Below are positions 1-8,110 of a stretch of DNA of 64,000 nucleotides, piece by piece. A program made the translations under genes and the position numbers. This DNA is from Modestobacter excelsi (GTDB lineage Bacteria > Actinomycetota > Actinomycetes > Mycobacteriales > Geodermatophilaceae), in assembly GCF_005930495.1 (NCBI RefSeq), contig NZ_SJEX01000007.1, forward strand, positions 47,008 to 111,007. The letters run 5' to 3'. Every line of letters starts with the position of its first letter. Within the stretch, counting starts at the first letter, position 1. The notes beneath the pieces were generated by a model that saw only the letters and a list, made by a program, of their open reading frames with translations, searched no databases and had not been told where the DNA came from.

Positions 1-1206
1 CTGCTCGACCAGTCGCACCACATGACCGACCTGTTCGTCGAGGGCCCCGATGCGCTGCGGCTGTTCAGCGATCTGGCCGTCAACAGCTTCGCGGCCTTCG
101 GCCCGGGCAAGGCCAAGCAGTTCGTCGCGGTGGCGCCGGACGGCCACCTCATCGGTGACGCGATCCTGTTCCACCTCGAGGAGGACTCCTTCGACCTGGT
201 GGGCCACCCCATGGTGATCGACTGGGTGACGTTCCACCTCGAGCGCGGCGGCTACCAGGCCACCGCGGTGCGCGACGACAACTCGATCGTGCGGCAGTCG
301 GGGCCGCCGAAGCTGTACCGGTACGAGCTGCAGGGCCCGACCGCCGCCGCGATCGTCGAGCAGGCGACCGGCGCGCCGGCGCCCGAGGTGAAGTTCTTCA
401 ACATGACGGCGTTCACCATCGCCGGCAAGCAGGTGCGCGGCCTGCGGCACGGCATGGCCGGCCAGCCGGGCTTCGAGCTGTTCGGCCCGTGGGCGGACGG
501 CGAGGCGGTGCTGACCGCACTCCTCGAGGCCGGCGCGGACCACGGCCTCGTGCGGGTCGGCGCCAAGGGCTACTCGACGACCAACCTCGGGTCCGGCTGG
601 GTGCCGGCGCCGCTGCCGGCCATCTTCGGCGACGACCCGCTGCTGGCCGAGTACCGCGAGTGGCTGCCGCTGTCGAAGGTCGGCTCCATCGGCGGCAGCC
701 TCGACTCCGCCGACGTCGCCGACTGGTACCTCACCCCCCACGACATCGGCTACGGCAAGACGGTCAAGTTCGACCACGACTTCGTCGGCCGGGAAGCCCT
801 GGAGCGGATGGCGCAGACCGCACCGCCGCGGACCAAGGTCACCCTCGTGTGGAACGCCGACGACGTCACCGGCGCGGTCGGCTCGTCCTACCGGCCGGGC
901 CCGGGCGCGAAGTACATCGAGATGCCGAAGGCCCGCTACGCCACCCACCACGAGGACCAGGTCCTCGAGGACGGGAAGCCCGTCGGCATCTCGCTGGACT
1001 GCGGCTACCTGGCCAGCGAGCGGGAGATGGTCTCCCTGGCGACCATCGACACCTCGCTGTCCGAGCCGGGCACCGAGGTGACCGTCGTGTGGGGCGAGCG
1101 TCCGGTCTCGGCGAAGCCGGCGGTCGAGGAGCACGAGCAGGTGGAGATCCGCGCCGTCGTCGCCCCGTGCCCGTACGACGCCCGCGACACCTACCGGGCC
1201 CGCTGA
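1..1206 (+). CDS. LigM-like THF-dependent aromatic O-demethylase (5' partial)
   Basis: The reading frame is open from base 1, so the start lies outside the window; 401 residues are present. The protein belongs to the GcvT/aminomethyltransferase superfamily in its LigM/DesA-like form, which moves a methyl group from vanillate- or syringate-type methoxyarenes to tetrahydrofolate. Visible family traits are the GPDAL...D..VNSF opening, FDHDFVGREALE near residue 255, and a C-terminal barrel ending in VVAPCPYDARDTYR. LigM is about 470 aa, so about 70 N-terminal residues are missing. A paralogue lies at 34984-36267. It converges on the ligAB operon and is followed 5 kb on by metF/folD, which fits methoxyarene demethylation feeding ring cleavage and C1 oxidation. 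The substrate is inferred; other GcvT-like demethylases are possible. Confidence 0.75.
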   Translation: MLDQSHHMTDLFVEGPDALRLFSDLAVNSFAAFGPGKAKQFVAVAPDGHLIGDAILFHLEEDSFDLVGHPMVIDWVTFHLERGGYQATAVRDDNSIVRQSGPPKLYRYELQGPTAAAIVEQATGAPAPEVKFFNMTAFTIAGKQVRGLRHGMAGQPGFELFGPWADGEAVLTALLEAGADHGLVRVGAKGYSTTNLGSGWVPAPLPAIFGDDPLLAEYREWLPLSKVGSIGGSLDSADVADWYLTPHDIGYGKTVKFDHDFVGREALERMAQTAPPRTKVTLVWNADDVTGAVGSSYRPGPGAKYIEMPKARYATHHEDQVLEDGKPVGISLDCGYLASEREMVSLATIDTSLSEPGTEVTVVWGERPVSAKPAVEEHEQVEIRAVVAPCPYDARDTYRAR

Positions 1207-1219
1207 CCCCCGACGGCAC

Positions 1220-1275
1220 GGCCCCCGTCCAGGGCACCGCCGCGAGCTTGCGAGCGGTGGGGAGGACGGGGGTCC
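1220..1275. terminator. bidirectional nested-hairpin terminator, repeat copy 1
   Basis: The outer stem GGCCCCCGTCC pairs with GGACGGGGGTCC, and an inner stem CACCGC/GCGGTG encloses CGCGAGCTTGCGA. It fills the gap between two convergent genes. The inner core (CCGCCGCGAGC, TGCGAG, GGTGGGG) recurs almost unchanged at 24243-24298, also between convergent genes, so this looks like a repeated terminator element. Confidence 0.75.
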
Positions 1276-1279
1276 TTCG

Positions 1280-2137
1280 TCAGCCGGACCGGCCGGCCCG
1301 GTTGTCGAACAGGGCGATGCCGGCCGCGGTGTTGGAGGCGGGCACGAAGTAGTCCGAGTGGACCTTGACGATCTCGTCGTCCAGCGCGCCGCGCATGACC
1401 AGCCACATGATCAGCTCGATCCCCTCGGCGCCGGCCTGCCGGATCAGCTCCTCCCGGGAGAGGGCGGCGAGCGAGGCGGGGTCGGTCTCGATCGCCGACA
1501 TCCACCGGGCGTCGAACTCGGGGTTGATGAACCCCGCCCGGGCCCCGGCCAGCTGGTGGGACATGCCGCCGGTGCCCAGCACGCCGACCGTGAGGTCCCC
1601 GGGGAAGCTCCGGATCGCGCGGCCGAGCGCCTGGCCGAGCGCGTAGCAGCGGGCGGCGGTGGGCTGCGGGTACTGGATGACGTTGACCAGCAGCGGGATG
1701 ACCGGGCAGGGCCACGCGTCTCCGGGGTCCGGCGTCCACACCGACAGCGGCACGGTGAACCCGTGGTCGACGTGCAGCTCCTGGAAGACGGTCAGGTCGA
1801 ACTCCTCGTCGACCAGGCTCTCCACCAGGTGCAGGGCGAGCTCGGGGTGCCCGATGACGTCGGGGACCGGACGCCGGCCGAAGCCCTCGTCGGCCACCTC
1901 GTACTGCTCCGCGGTCCCCAGCCCGAAGGTGGGGACGAAGTCCAGGTCGATGCCGTTGGCGTGGTCGTTGTACACGACGATCGCCACGTCCGGCCGGTGC
2001 TCGGCCAGCCACGCCCGCGCGGGGGCGTAGCCGTCGAACAGCGCCTTCCAGTTCGGGTCCTCGGTCTTGCCGCGGTCCATCGCCGCGCCGATCGAGGGGA
2101 CGTGCGAGGTCGCCAGACCCCAGATCACCTCAGCCAT
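1280..2137 (-). CDS. ligB: protocatechuate 4,5-dioxygenase beta subunit
   Basis: 285 aa, extradiol dioxygenase class III (LigB superfamily). It holds the catalytic non-heme Fe(II) and cleaves protocatechuate (or gallate/3-O-methylgallate) between C4 and C5. His12 (LATSHVP) and His59 (VVYNDHANGID) fit the known Fe ligands, and the GTGGMSHQL motif near residue 195 carries the catalytic His. Its ATG overlaps the end of ligA by 8 nt, so the two subunits are probably translationally coupled. It is the last gene of a four-gene minus-strand operon. Protocatechuate is the expected product of the convergent LigM-like demethylase. Most actinobacteria use 3,4-cleavage, so the 4,5-type is notable. Which ring acid is the real substrate cannot be told from sequence alone. 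Confidence 0.88.
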   Translation of the reverse strand: MAEVIWGLATSHVPSIGAAMDRGKTEDPNWKALFDGYAPARAWLAEHRPDVAIVVYNDHANGIDLDFVPTFGLGTAEQYEVADEGFGRRPVPDVIGHPELALHLVESLVDEEFDLTVFQELHVDHGFTVPLSVWTPDPGDAWPCPVIPLLVNVIQYPQPTAARCYALGQALGRAIRSFPGDLTVGVLGTGGMSHQLAGARAGFINPEFDARWMSAIETDPASLAALSREELIRQAGAEGIELIMWLVMRGALDDEIVKVHSDYFVPASNTAAGIALFDNRAGRSG

Positions 2138-2495
2138 CCCGCCGGCCTCCCGCCCTCATCGCCGCCAGGAAGTCCTCCTCGCCCATGCCGGTGAACACGC
2201 CACCGAGGTACTGCATCGACCGGCCGTCCATCATGGCGAGCTTGTACACGTAGAAGATGCTGCCGCCCAGGTCGATCATCGCCTGCCAGTCGCGGTCCAG
2301 CACCGCCTGCTGCTGCTCGGGCGTGAGCCGGAAGCCCTGGCAGTAGGCGGCCTCGTCGGCGAGGAAGCGCTCCCGGTTCTCGGCCGTGCGCAGGCTCATG
2401 AACAGCTTGTTCATGCGCAGGCCGCGCCGGCTGGTCTCCCCGTCGAAGATCGGTGTGCCCGGCAGCCCGAAGCGGTCGGGCGCGGTCTCGCTCAT
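2130..2495 (-). CDS. ligA: protocatechuate 4,5-dioxygenase alpha subunit
   Basis: 121 aa, small LigA-type subunit that packs over the active site of LigB. The ATG at 2495 was chosen because it is preceded by GGAGGAACACCG; the upstream in-frame extension reads as Arg/Ala-rich out-of-frame sequence. Family signatures include RGLRMNKLFMSL, a conserved FLADEAAYCQGFRLTPEQ segment and the C-terminal YLGGVFTGM. Slightly shorter than Sphingobium LigA (139 aa). It sits directly upstream of and overlapping ligB, the standard order for this heterodimeric enzyme. Confidence 0.87.
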   Translation of the reverse strand: MSETAPDRFGLPGTPIFDGETSRRGLRMNKLFMSLRTAENRERFLADEAAYCQGFRLTPEQQQAVLDRDWQAMIDLGGSIFYVYKLAMMDGRSMQYLGGVFTGMGEEDFLAAMRAGGRRDG

Positions 2496-2542
2496 CGGTG
2501 TTCCTCCCTCGCGCGCCGGTGCGCCGCCGGCCGTCCCCGCGG

Positions 2543-2821
2543 TCACGTGCGCTCCTGCGGGTGGGTGGCGAGGGGCTCCACGGAGACGTCGAGCCAGGGC
2601 GCCATCGGCAGGGACATCAGCGCGTCGTGCAGCGCCGCCGGGTCGTCGGCCTCGTACAGGCCGACCGTCGCGTTCCGCCCGGGCACCCGCCACAACCGCT
2701 TCAGCACCCCGGCTGCGCGCAGGTCCATCGCGCGGGCACGCTCGGCGGCCCGCAGCTCCTCCCGCCGCTCGGCGGGCGTCTCGGGTGGCAACCGGTTCTC
2801 GGACCGGACCAGGAACTCCAC
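2543..2821 (-). CDS. muconolactone delta-isomerase-like protein
   Basis: 92 aa with GTG start. The pattern MEFLVR, RAAERARAMDL, GVLKRLWRVPG, LPMAPWLDVSVEPLATHP matches the CatC/muconolactone isomerase family in length and motif order. CatC acts in the beta-ketoadipate pathway after ortho cleavage of catechol, so its place between an alpha/beta hydrolase (1-nt gap upstream) and ligAB (meta cleavage) is odd. It may isomerise a different lactone here, or act on a pyrone or lactone made after 4,5-cleavage. The family assignment is good; the role in this operon is inferred. Confidence 0.8.
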   Translation of the reverse strand: MEFLVRSENRLPPETPAERREELRAAERARAMDLRAAGVLKRLWRVPGRNATVGLYEADDPAALHDALMSLPMAPWLDVSVEPLATHPQERT

Positions 2822-2822
2822 G

Positions 2823-3560
2823 TCAGGCTCCCGTCACTGGGGTGCGGGCCGGCACCGTGCCGGCGATCTCGAGCAGCACGCCGGCGAGCTCCTCGGGCGC
2901 GGTGACCATCGCCTCGTGGCCCGTCGCCAGCTCGTGCACCGGCCACCCCCGCTCCCGGGCGCGCTCTGCCTGGCCGGCGAAGACGCGCATCCAGCTGACG
3001 CACTCGACGAAGCTCGCGGGGACGTCCTCGACCGCGCCGGCCAGCCGCAGCGGGTCGGTGTAGGTCTTCCACGGGTGCGGGGTCAGCTTCGGCAGCAGCC
3101 AGTCCACGTCGGCCTGCTCGGTCACGCCCAGCACCGACAGCTTGCGCACCGGGACCAGCCAGCCGAAGCCCTGCTCCGCGGCGGACTCCGCCCAGTGGTG
3201 CTCCACGGTGGCGGGCAGCAGGTCCCGCGCCGCCTCGCCGTCCTCCCCCACGAACGCGTCCAGGTAGACCCGCTGGGCGACCGCCTGCGGGCGGCGGTCG
3301 GCCACCGCGGTCACGACCTGCCCGGCGTAGCTGTGCCCGACGAGGACGACGTCCGCGAGCCCCAGCAGGTCGACCAGCCGGACGACGTCCTCCACGTGGG
3401 TGTCCAGGCCCACCAGCGGCGAGAGCAGGTGCCCGCGCTCGGACAGCCCGGTCAGCGTCGGGGCGTGCACCTCGTGCCCGGCGCGGCGCAGCAGCGGGGC
3501 CACCCGGTCCCAGCACCACCCCCCGTGCCACGCCCCGTGCACGAGGACGAACGTGGTCAT
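2823..3560 (-). CDS. alpha/beta hydrolase (esterase/lactonase type)
   Basis: 245 aa from the ATG at 3560 (MTTFVLVHGAWHGG), preceded by a GGGGGG stretch. Classic alpha/beta-hydrolase fold: oxyanion strand VLVHGAW, nucleophile elbow VGHSYAG near residue 83, and a C-terminal ELATGHEAMVTAPEELA segment carrying the catalytic His. It resembles the salicylate/methyl-ketone esterase group that acts on small esters and enol-lactones. As first gene of the operon hydrolase > isomerase-like > ligA > ligB it may hydrolyse an aromatic ester substrate or a lactone intermediate. The exact substrate is unknown. Confidence 0.8.
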   Translation of the reverse strand: MTTFVLVHGAWHGGWCWDRVAPLLRRAGHEVHAPTLTGLSERGHLLSPLVGLDTHVEDVVRLVDLLGLADVVLVGHSYAGQVVTAVADRRPQAVAQRVYLDAFVGEDGEAARDLLPATVEHHWAESAAEQGFGWLVPVRKLSVLGVTEQADVDWLLPKLTPHPWKTYTDPLRLAGAVEDVPASFVECVSWMRVFAGQAERARERGWPVHELATGHEAMVTAPEELAGVLLEIAGTVPARTPVTGA

Positions 3561-3723
3561 GGCCCCCCTGTCCTGACGACCCGCGGCGCGCCTGCGCGCA
3601 GATGTGGTCCCGAGCACGATAAGCCTCGCAGCGACGAGCCGGATCCGCTCGATGTCACGGAGCCGGCACCGCGGCCGCACGGACCTGCTACGTCATCCGT
3701 CGTGGTCAGGCCCCCGCCGGTCG

Positions 3724-4386
3724 TCACCGGGGAAGGACCAGACCCTCCTTCACGGCGAGGAGGGCCGCCTGCGTCCGCGACGTCAGCCCCGTCTTGGTGA
3801 GCAGGTGGCTGACGTGGGTCCGCGCCGTCCGCTCGCTGATGACGAGGCGCTCGGCGATGTCCTTGTTCGACCTGCCCTCGGCGATCAGGACCAGCACCTC
3901 CTTCTCCCGCGCGGTGAGGACGCCGAGCCCGGTGCGCGGCGCCCGCATCTCCTGGGTGAGCCGGCGGGTCACCGCTGCGTCGAGGAAGACCTCGTCCCGG
4001 ACCGCTGCCCGCAGCGCGGCGTCGACCTCGGCGGGTCCGGCGTCCTTGAGCAGGTAGCCGGACGCCCCGCTCTCCAGCGCGGCGTGCACCCGCTCGGTCT
4101 CCCCGAAGCTGGTCAGGATCACCACCCGCAGCTGCGGGAACCGGCGCAGGACCTCCCCGGTGGCGGTGACGCCGTCCATGCCCGGCATCTGCAGGTCCAT
4201 CAGCACGACGTCGGGCAGTTCCCCCTGGGCGGCCGCCCGGGCCAGCCGGTCCAGGGCCTCCTGCCCGTCGCCGGCCTCCCCGGCCACCACGACGTCCTCG
4301 AGCGCCTCGAGGTAGGCGATCACGCCACGGCGCACGACCGCGTGGTCGTCGACCACCAGCACCCGGACCGGGTCGGGGGCTGTCAC
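3724..4386 (-). CDS. NarL/FixJ-family response regulator
   Basis: 220 aa. N-terminal receiver domain with acidic pair VVDDH, phospho-acceptor Asp in LMDLQMPGMDG, Thr/Ser in ILTSFGE and Lys in YLLKDAG; then a LuxR-type helix-turn-helix from about residue 150 (LTAREKEVLVLIAEG, DIAERLVISERTARTHVSHLL). It is the second gene of a two-gene operon and overlaps the kinase by four bases (ATGA), so it is the cognate regulator. Targets are unknown; the aromatic operon downstream (start 3560, same strand) is the nearest candidate. Confidence 0.93.
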   Translation of the reverse strand: MTAPDPVRVLVVDDHAVVRRGVIAYLEALEDVVVAGEAGDGQEALDRLARAAAQGELPDVVLMDLQMPGMDGVTATGEVLRRFPQLRVVILTSFGETERVHAALESGASGYLLKDAGPAEVDAALRAAVRDEVFLDAAVTRRLTQEMRAPRTGLGVLTAREKEVLVLIAEGRSNKDIAERLVISERTARTHVSHLLTKTGLTSRTQAALLAVKEGLVLPR

Positions 4387-5969
4387 TGCCCCGCCTCCGT
4401 GCCGGTCGCCGGCGACCCGACCGGCAACGGGACGGTGAGCCGCACGCTCGTCCCTCCACCGTCGGGCTGCCGGACCCGGACGGCGCCACCCCAGCGGGCC
4501 GCCCGCTCCCGCATCACGGTCATGCCGAGACCGCTGGACCCGGAGCCACCGGGCTCCGCCCCGGTCCGCGGGTCGAACCCGCGCCCGTCGTCGGTGACCT
4601 CGGCGACCACCTGCCGGCGGCTGCCGTGCGGAGTCACCGCCAGCCGGGTGGAGATCCTCGTCGCGTCGGCGTGCTTGATGCTGTTGTGCAGTGCTTCTGC
4701 GACGACGCGGTAGACGTCCTCGAGCAGGTCGGCGTCGACCGCGGCGAGGCAGGCGTCGGGGTCGGCGTAGTCCAGGGACACGTCGACCCCGGTCCGGGCC
4801 GCCGTCGAGTCCACCAGGGACCGCAGCGCCGAGGCCAGCCCCTGCGCCGAGGTGGCCGCCGGCCGCAGCTCCACCACCATGCCGCGGAGGTCGGCCAGGA
4901 CGGCCTCGGCACTGCCGCTGAGGTCCTCCGCCACCTGCGCCACCTCCTCCGGGGCCGGCGGCAGGCCGCGGGCGACGAGCACGCCCAGCGACTTGGCCTG
5001 CATCATCATCGAGAACACCTGCTGCACCACCGAGTCGTGCAGGTCACGGGCGAGCTTCTGGCGCTCCTCCCGCCGGGCGACGTCCCGTTCCCGCTCCAGG
5101 AGCGCGGCGTGGTCCACCGCCATGGCCGCCTGCTCGGCCATGGCCAGCAGGAACTCCAGCTCGGTGTCCCCGACGGTCTGGCCGGGCGCGAAGAAGGCGT
5201 TCAGGATGCCGACGGGCTCCCCCCGGGCGAGGAGCGGCACGCTGACGAACCAGTCCCACCGGGGGTGCCGCATGAAGTCGTGCAGCGGCGCCCAGGCCGG
5301 GTCCTGCATCACTGCGTCGTACCGGTCCGGGACGACGACGGGCTCCCGGCTCCCGAGCGCGTCCAGCATCCGCAACCGGGCGCCCAGGGCACGGCACTGC
5401 ATGAGCCTGTCGAAGAACTCGCCGGAGCGGCCGAACCCGGCCGAGCCCATGACGTGCAGCCGGTTGCCCGACCCGTTGACCGTCAGCACCTGGACGCCGG
5501 CGAGCGCGTCCGTGCGCGCGACCTCCTGGGCGAGCACCTCCAGCGTGCCCAGCAGCGAGCGCTTCGACGCGACGCTGGACGCGGCCTTGGCGATCGCGGC
5601 CAGCCGCCGCTCGCGCAACCGGCTCATCGTCACGTCGCGGAAGGAGACGACCCAGCGGGGCCGGCCGGGCACCTGGGTCACGACGTAGGCGAACTCGCGC
5701 CGGAGCCCCGGTCGCGGTTCCCAGTCGAGGGTGTGCTCGCCCGGTCGACCGGCGACCGCCGGGTCGCCCGGCGGCGGGAACGGTGAGCGGGCCCCGGCCA
5801 CGGCGCCCGGCCGGAGGCCGCACAGGCGGACGGCGGCGGGGTTCGCGTCGAGGAACCGGGCCTCGCCGTCGATGACGGCGAGGCCGTCGGGGGCGTGCTC
5901 CACGACCTCCTCGGCCGGGGCGGGAGACGCGGCCCGCGTGCCGACGGCGGTCGGTCCTGTGGGGTCCAC
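4383..5969 (-). CDS. sensor histidine kinase, PAS-GAF-HisKA_3
   Basis: 528 aa from the GTG at 5969, chosen for the AGGAGGG ribosome site just upstream; longer in-frame ATG options run through low-complexity sequence. Layout: PAS-like domain (about 15-120, EHAPDGLAVIDG...FLDANPAAV), GAF domain (about 140-300), dimerisation/phospho-acceptor with His in KLARDLHDSVVQQVF, and an ATPase domain with N-box ALHNSIKHA and G-boxes DDGRGFDP and GLGMTVMRERA. No membrane segments are seen, so it should sense a soluble or intracellular signal through PAS/GAF. The ligand is unknown; an aromatic compound is possible from context. Confidence 0.92.
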   Translation of the reverse strand: MDPTGPTAVGTRAASPAPAEEVVEHAPDGLAVIDGEARFLDANPAAVRLCGLRPGAVAGARSPFPPPGDPAVAGRPGEHTLDWEPRPGLRREFAYVVTQVPGRPRWVVSFRDVTMSRLRERRLAAIAKAASSVASKRSLLGTLEVLAQEVARTDALAGVQVLTVNGSGNRLHVMGSAGFGRSGEFFDRLMQCRALGARLRMLDALGSREPVVVPDRYDAVMQDPAWAPLHDFMRHPRWDWFVSVPLLARGEPVGILNAFFAPGQTVGDTELEFLLAMAEQAAMAVDHAALLERERDVARREERQKLARDLHDSVVQQVFSMMMQAKSLGVLVARGLPPAPEEVAQVAEDLSGSAEAVLADLRGMVVELRPAATSAQGLASALRSLVDSTAARTGVDVSLDYADPDACLAAVDADLLEDVYRVVAEALHNSIKHADATRISTRLAVTPHGSRRQVVAEVTDDGRGFDPRTGAEPGGSGSSGLGMTVMRERAARWGGAVRVRQPDGGGTSVRLTVPLPVGSPATGTEAGQ

Positions 5970-6342
5970 CCGGCCCTCCTCCCCTCCTCGGCCTCCCGGC
6001 CGACCTGTCCCTGTGGTGCAGGACACTGCTGGACAGATGCTGACACGCCGGGCCCGCGGTGGGCACAGCAGACCTGCCGGACCAACCGCCGGGGTGGCGT
6101 GCGGAGCGCCACAGCAGGCGGGATCCGCCCCGCCCCGCGACGATTGACGTACGGCCGGCGGGCGAACTGGTGGGACGGGAGCCGTCATGTTCCCGTCCCC
6201 CGCGCGACGTCGCGCGCGTCACGATGGTGGTGCGCTCGACTCGACCACCCGCTGCGGTGCGCACCGGGTGGTGCGTGCCGGCGCCCGGTGCGCACCGCCC
6301 CCGCCGGAGAGAAGGCTCGCCGCACAGGAGGAAGGCTCTTCC
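5970..6342. other. 373-bp divergent intergenic region, kinase and metF-like gene
   Basis: No gene is supported here. It must carry the promoters for the kinase (minus) and the metF-folD-pabBC-fchA run (plus). The plus gene has a clear AGGAGGAAGG ribosome site at its end. A 16-mer CGCGACGATTGACGTA at 6136-6151 matches 14 of 16 bases of a sequence at 11567-11582, about 145 bp upstream of purU; this may be chance. Confidence 0.5.
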
Positions 6343-7206
6343 ATGAAGCGCTCGCTGACCGCCCGGGACCCCGCCACCCGGGCCTCGTTGAGGCAGGTCT
6401 TCTCCGAGCTCGGCTTCGAGGTCATCCCGTTCAAGAAGACCGAGGAGCAGGTCCTCCAGCACGTGCCCAAGGACGTGCGGCTGACGGTCACCGCGTCCCC
6501 GGCGAAGGGGCAGGACGCGACCATCGACCTCACCGTGGCCCTCGCGGGCCACGGGTACTCGGTGGCGCCGCACCTGTCCGCCCAGCAGGTCCGCGACCGC
6601 GCGCACCTGGCCGACGTCGTGGCCCGCTGCCGCGAGGCCGGCGTCTCCGACGTCTTCGTCGTCGGTGGCGACCCCTCCGAGACGCCCACCGAGTTCAAGG
6701 ACGCGCTGGCGCTGCTGACCGCACTGCACGAGCTCGACCACGGGTTCGCCGACATCGGGATCGGCGGCCACCCCGAGGGCCACCCGACCGTCTCCCCCGA
6801 TGTGCTCTTCCAGGCGCTCAAGGACAAGGCCTCCCTGGCGACGCACATCAAGACCCAGATCGTCTTCGACCCGAAGGTGATCCTGGACTGGGCGCGGGAG
6901 CTGAAGAACCGGGGCATCGACCTGCCGGTGCACGTCGGCGTCCCCGGGGCGGTCCACCGGCAGAAGCTCATCCGCGTCTCCGGCGGGCTCGGCATCGGCG
7001 AGTCGGCGAAGTTCCTCAAGAAGCAGCAGAGCCTGCTGTGGCGCTTCTTCATCCCCGGCGGTTACAGCCCCGACAAGATCATCAAGGGCCTCGCCCCGCA
7101 CATCGGCAAGCCCGACAACCACATCGAGGGCTTCCACGTCTTCACCTTCAACGACCTCGGGCCGACCGAGGCCTGGCGGGAGCAGACGCTGCGGGCCCTC
7201 GCGTGA
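6343..7206 (+). CDS. metF: methylenetetrahydrofolate reductase family protein
   Basis: 287 aa from the ATG after AGGAGGAAGG. It fits the MetF TIM-barrel family: the opening GFEVIPFKKTEEQV lines up with the MetF FEFFPP-type motif that holds the catalytic Glu, followed by VRLTVTASP, VSDVFVVGGD and HIKTQIVFDP. It is divergent from classical biosynthetic MetF and resembles versions found with C1 catabolism. In this setting it probably runs in the oxidative direction, turning the 5-methyl-THF made by LigM-like demethylases into methylene-THF. First of a plus-strand run metF, folD, pabBC, fchA. Direction of reaction is an inference. Confidence 0.82.
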   Translation: MKRSLTARDPATRASLRQVFSELGFEVIPFKKTEEQVLQHVPKDVRLTVTASPAKGQDATIDLTVALAGHGYSVAPHLSAQQVRDRAHLADVVARCREAGVSDVFVVGGDPSETPTEFKDALALLTALHELDHGFADIGIGGHPEGHPTVSPDVLFQALKDKASLATHIKTQIVFDPKVILDWARELKNRGIDLPVHVGVPGAVHRQKLIRVSGGLGIGESAKFLKKQQSLLWRFFIPGGYSPDKIIKGLAPHIGKPDNHIEGFHVFTFNDLGPTEAWREQTLRALA

Positions 7207-7249
7207 CGCGCGGGCCGGGAGCACCCACGACCGCCGCCCGGAGCGCCCG

Positions 7250-8110
7250 GTGACCGCCGTGGTGATCGACGGGACGGCGGTGGCACGCCGGGTGCGCGAG
7301 GACGTGGCGAAGGGCGTCGAGGAGCTGGTGGCCGCCGGCGGCACGGCCCCGGGGCTCGCGACGGTGCTCATCGGGGACGACCCCGCCTCCGAGGTCTACA
7401 TCCGGAACAAGCGCCGGCTGAGCGTGGCCGCCGGGATGCGGGACCTGCACCGGCACCTGCCCGGCGACGTCGACCAGGAGTCGGCGGCCGCGCTCATCGA
7501 CGAGCTCGCCGCCGACCCCGCCGTCTCCGGCATCCTGCTCCAGCTGCCGACCCCCGCCTCCCTGGACTCCGAGGCGCTGCTGGCGCGCATCCCGCCGGAG
7601 AAGGACGTCGACGGGTTGACCACGGCGAACGCGGGCCTGCTCGCCCAGGGACGCCCCGGGCTCCGTCCGTGCACCCCCTCCGGGGTCATGGTGCTGCTCG
7701 ATGAGCACGACGTCCCGCTGCCGGGCGCCGAGGCCGTCGTCGTCGGCCGCTCCGTGCTGGTCGGCAGGCCGATGGCCCAGCTCCTGCTCGAGCGCAACGC
7801 CACCGTGACCATCTGCCACTCGCGGACCCGCGACCTCGCCGAGGTGTGCCGGCGCGCCGACGTGCTGGTGGTCGCCGCCGGGATCCCCGGCCTGGTCGGT
7901 GCCGACGCGGTCAAGCCCGGTGCGACCGTCATCGACGTCGGCATCCACCGCGGCGAGGACGGCCTGCACGGCGACGTCGACACCGCCGCCGTCGCCGAGG
8001 TCGCCGGGAAGATCACGCCCGTACCCGGTGGCGTGGGACCCATGACGATCGCCATGCTGCTGGCCAACACCCTGACCGCCGCGACCGTCCAGCAGGGCCT
8101 CGGCACCTGA
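7250..8110 (+). CDS. folD: bifunctional methylene-THF dehydrogenase / methenyl-THF cyclohydrolase
   Basis: 286 aa, GTG start. Shows the FolD hallmarks: YIRNK with the catalytic Tyr and Lys, GILLQLPTP, a KDVDG loop, nucleotide-binding VVGRSVLVGRPMAQLL and PGGVGPMT near the C terminus. It oxidises methylene-THF to methenyl-THF and hydrolyses this to 10-formyl-THF. It follows metF after 43 nt, and its stop TGA shares one base with the next ATG, so pabBC is likely coupled to it. Confidence 0.95.
   Translation: MTAVVIDGTAVARRVREDVAKGVEELVAAGGTAPGLATVLIGDDPASEVYIRNKRRLSVAAGMRDLHRHLPGDVDQESAAALIDELAADPAVSGILLQLPTPASLDSEALLARIPPEKDVDGLTTANAGLLAQGRPGLRPCTPSGVMVLLDEHDVPLPGAEAVVVGRSVLVGRPMAQLLLERNATVTICHSRTRDLAEVCRRADVLVVAAGIPGLVGADAVKPGATVIDVGIHRGEDGLHGDVDTAAVAEVAGKITPVPGGVGPMTIAMLLANTLTAATVQQGLGT

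Noticed and set aside
2067..3800. Long open frames on the strand opposite real genes, e.g. here and at 23988-26843, 26928-30383 and 13230-16421
   Set aside because: They are antisense shadows produced by high GC at third positions of the true genes; their translations are Arg/Gly/Pro-rich, match no family and lack ribosome sites.
5970..6188. Longer start for the sensor kinase at the ATG at 6188
   Set aside because: The added 73 residues are low-complexity and cross the divergent promoter gap; the GTG at 5969 has a good AGGAGGG site.
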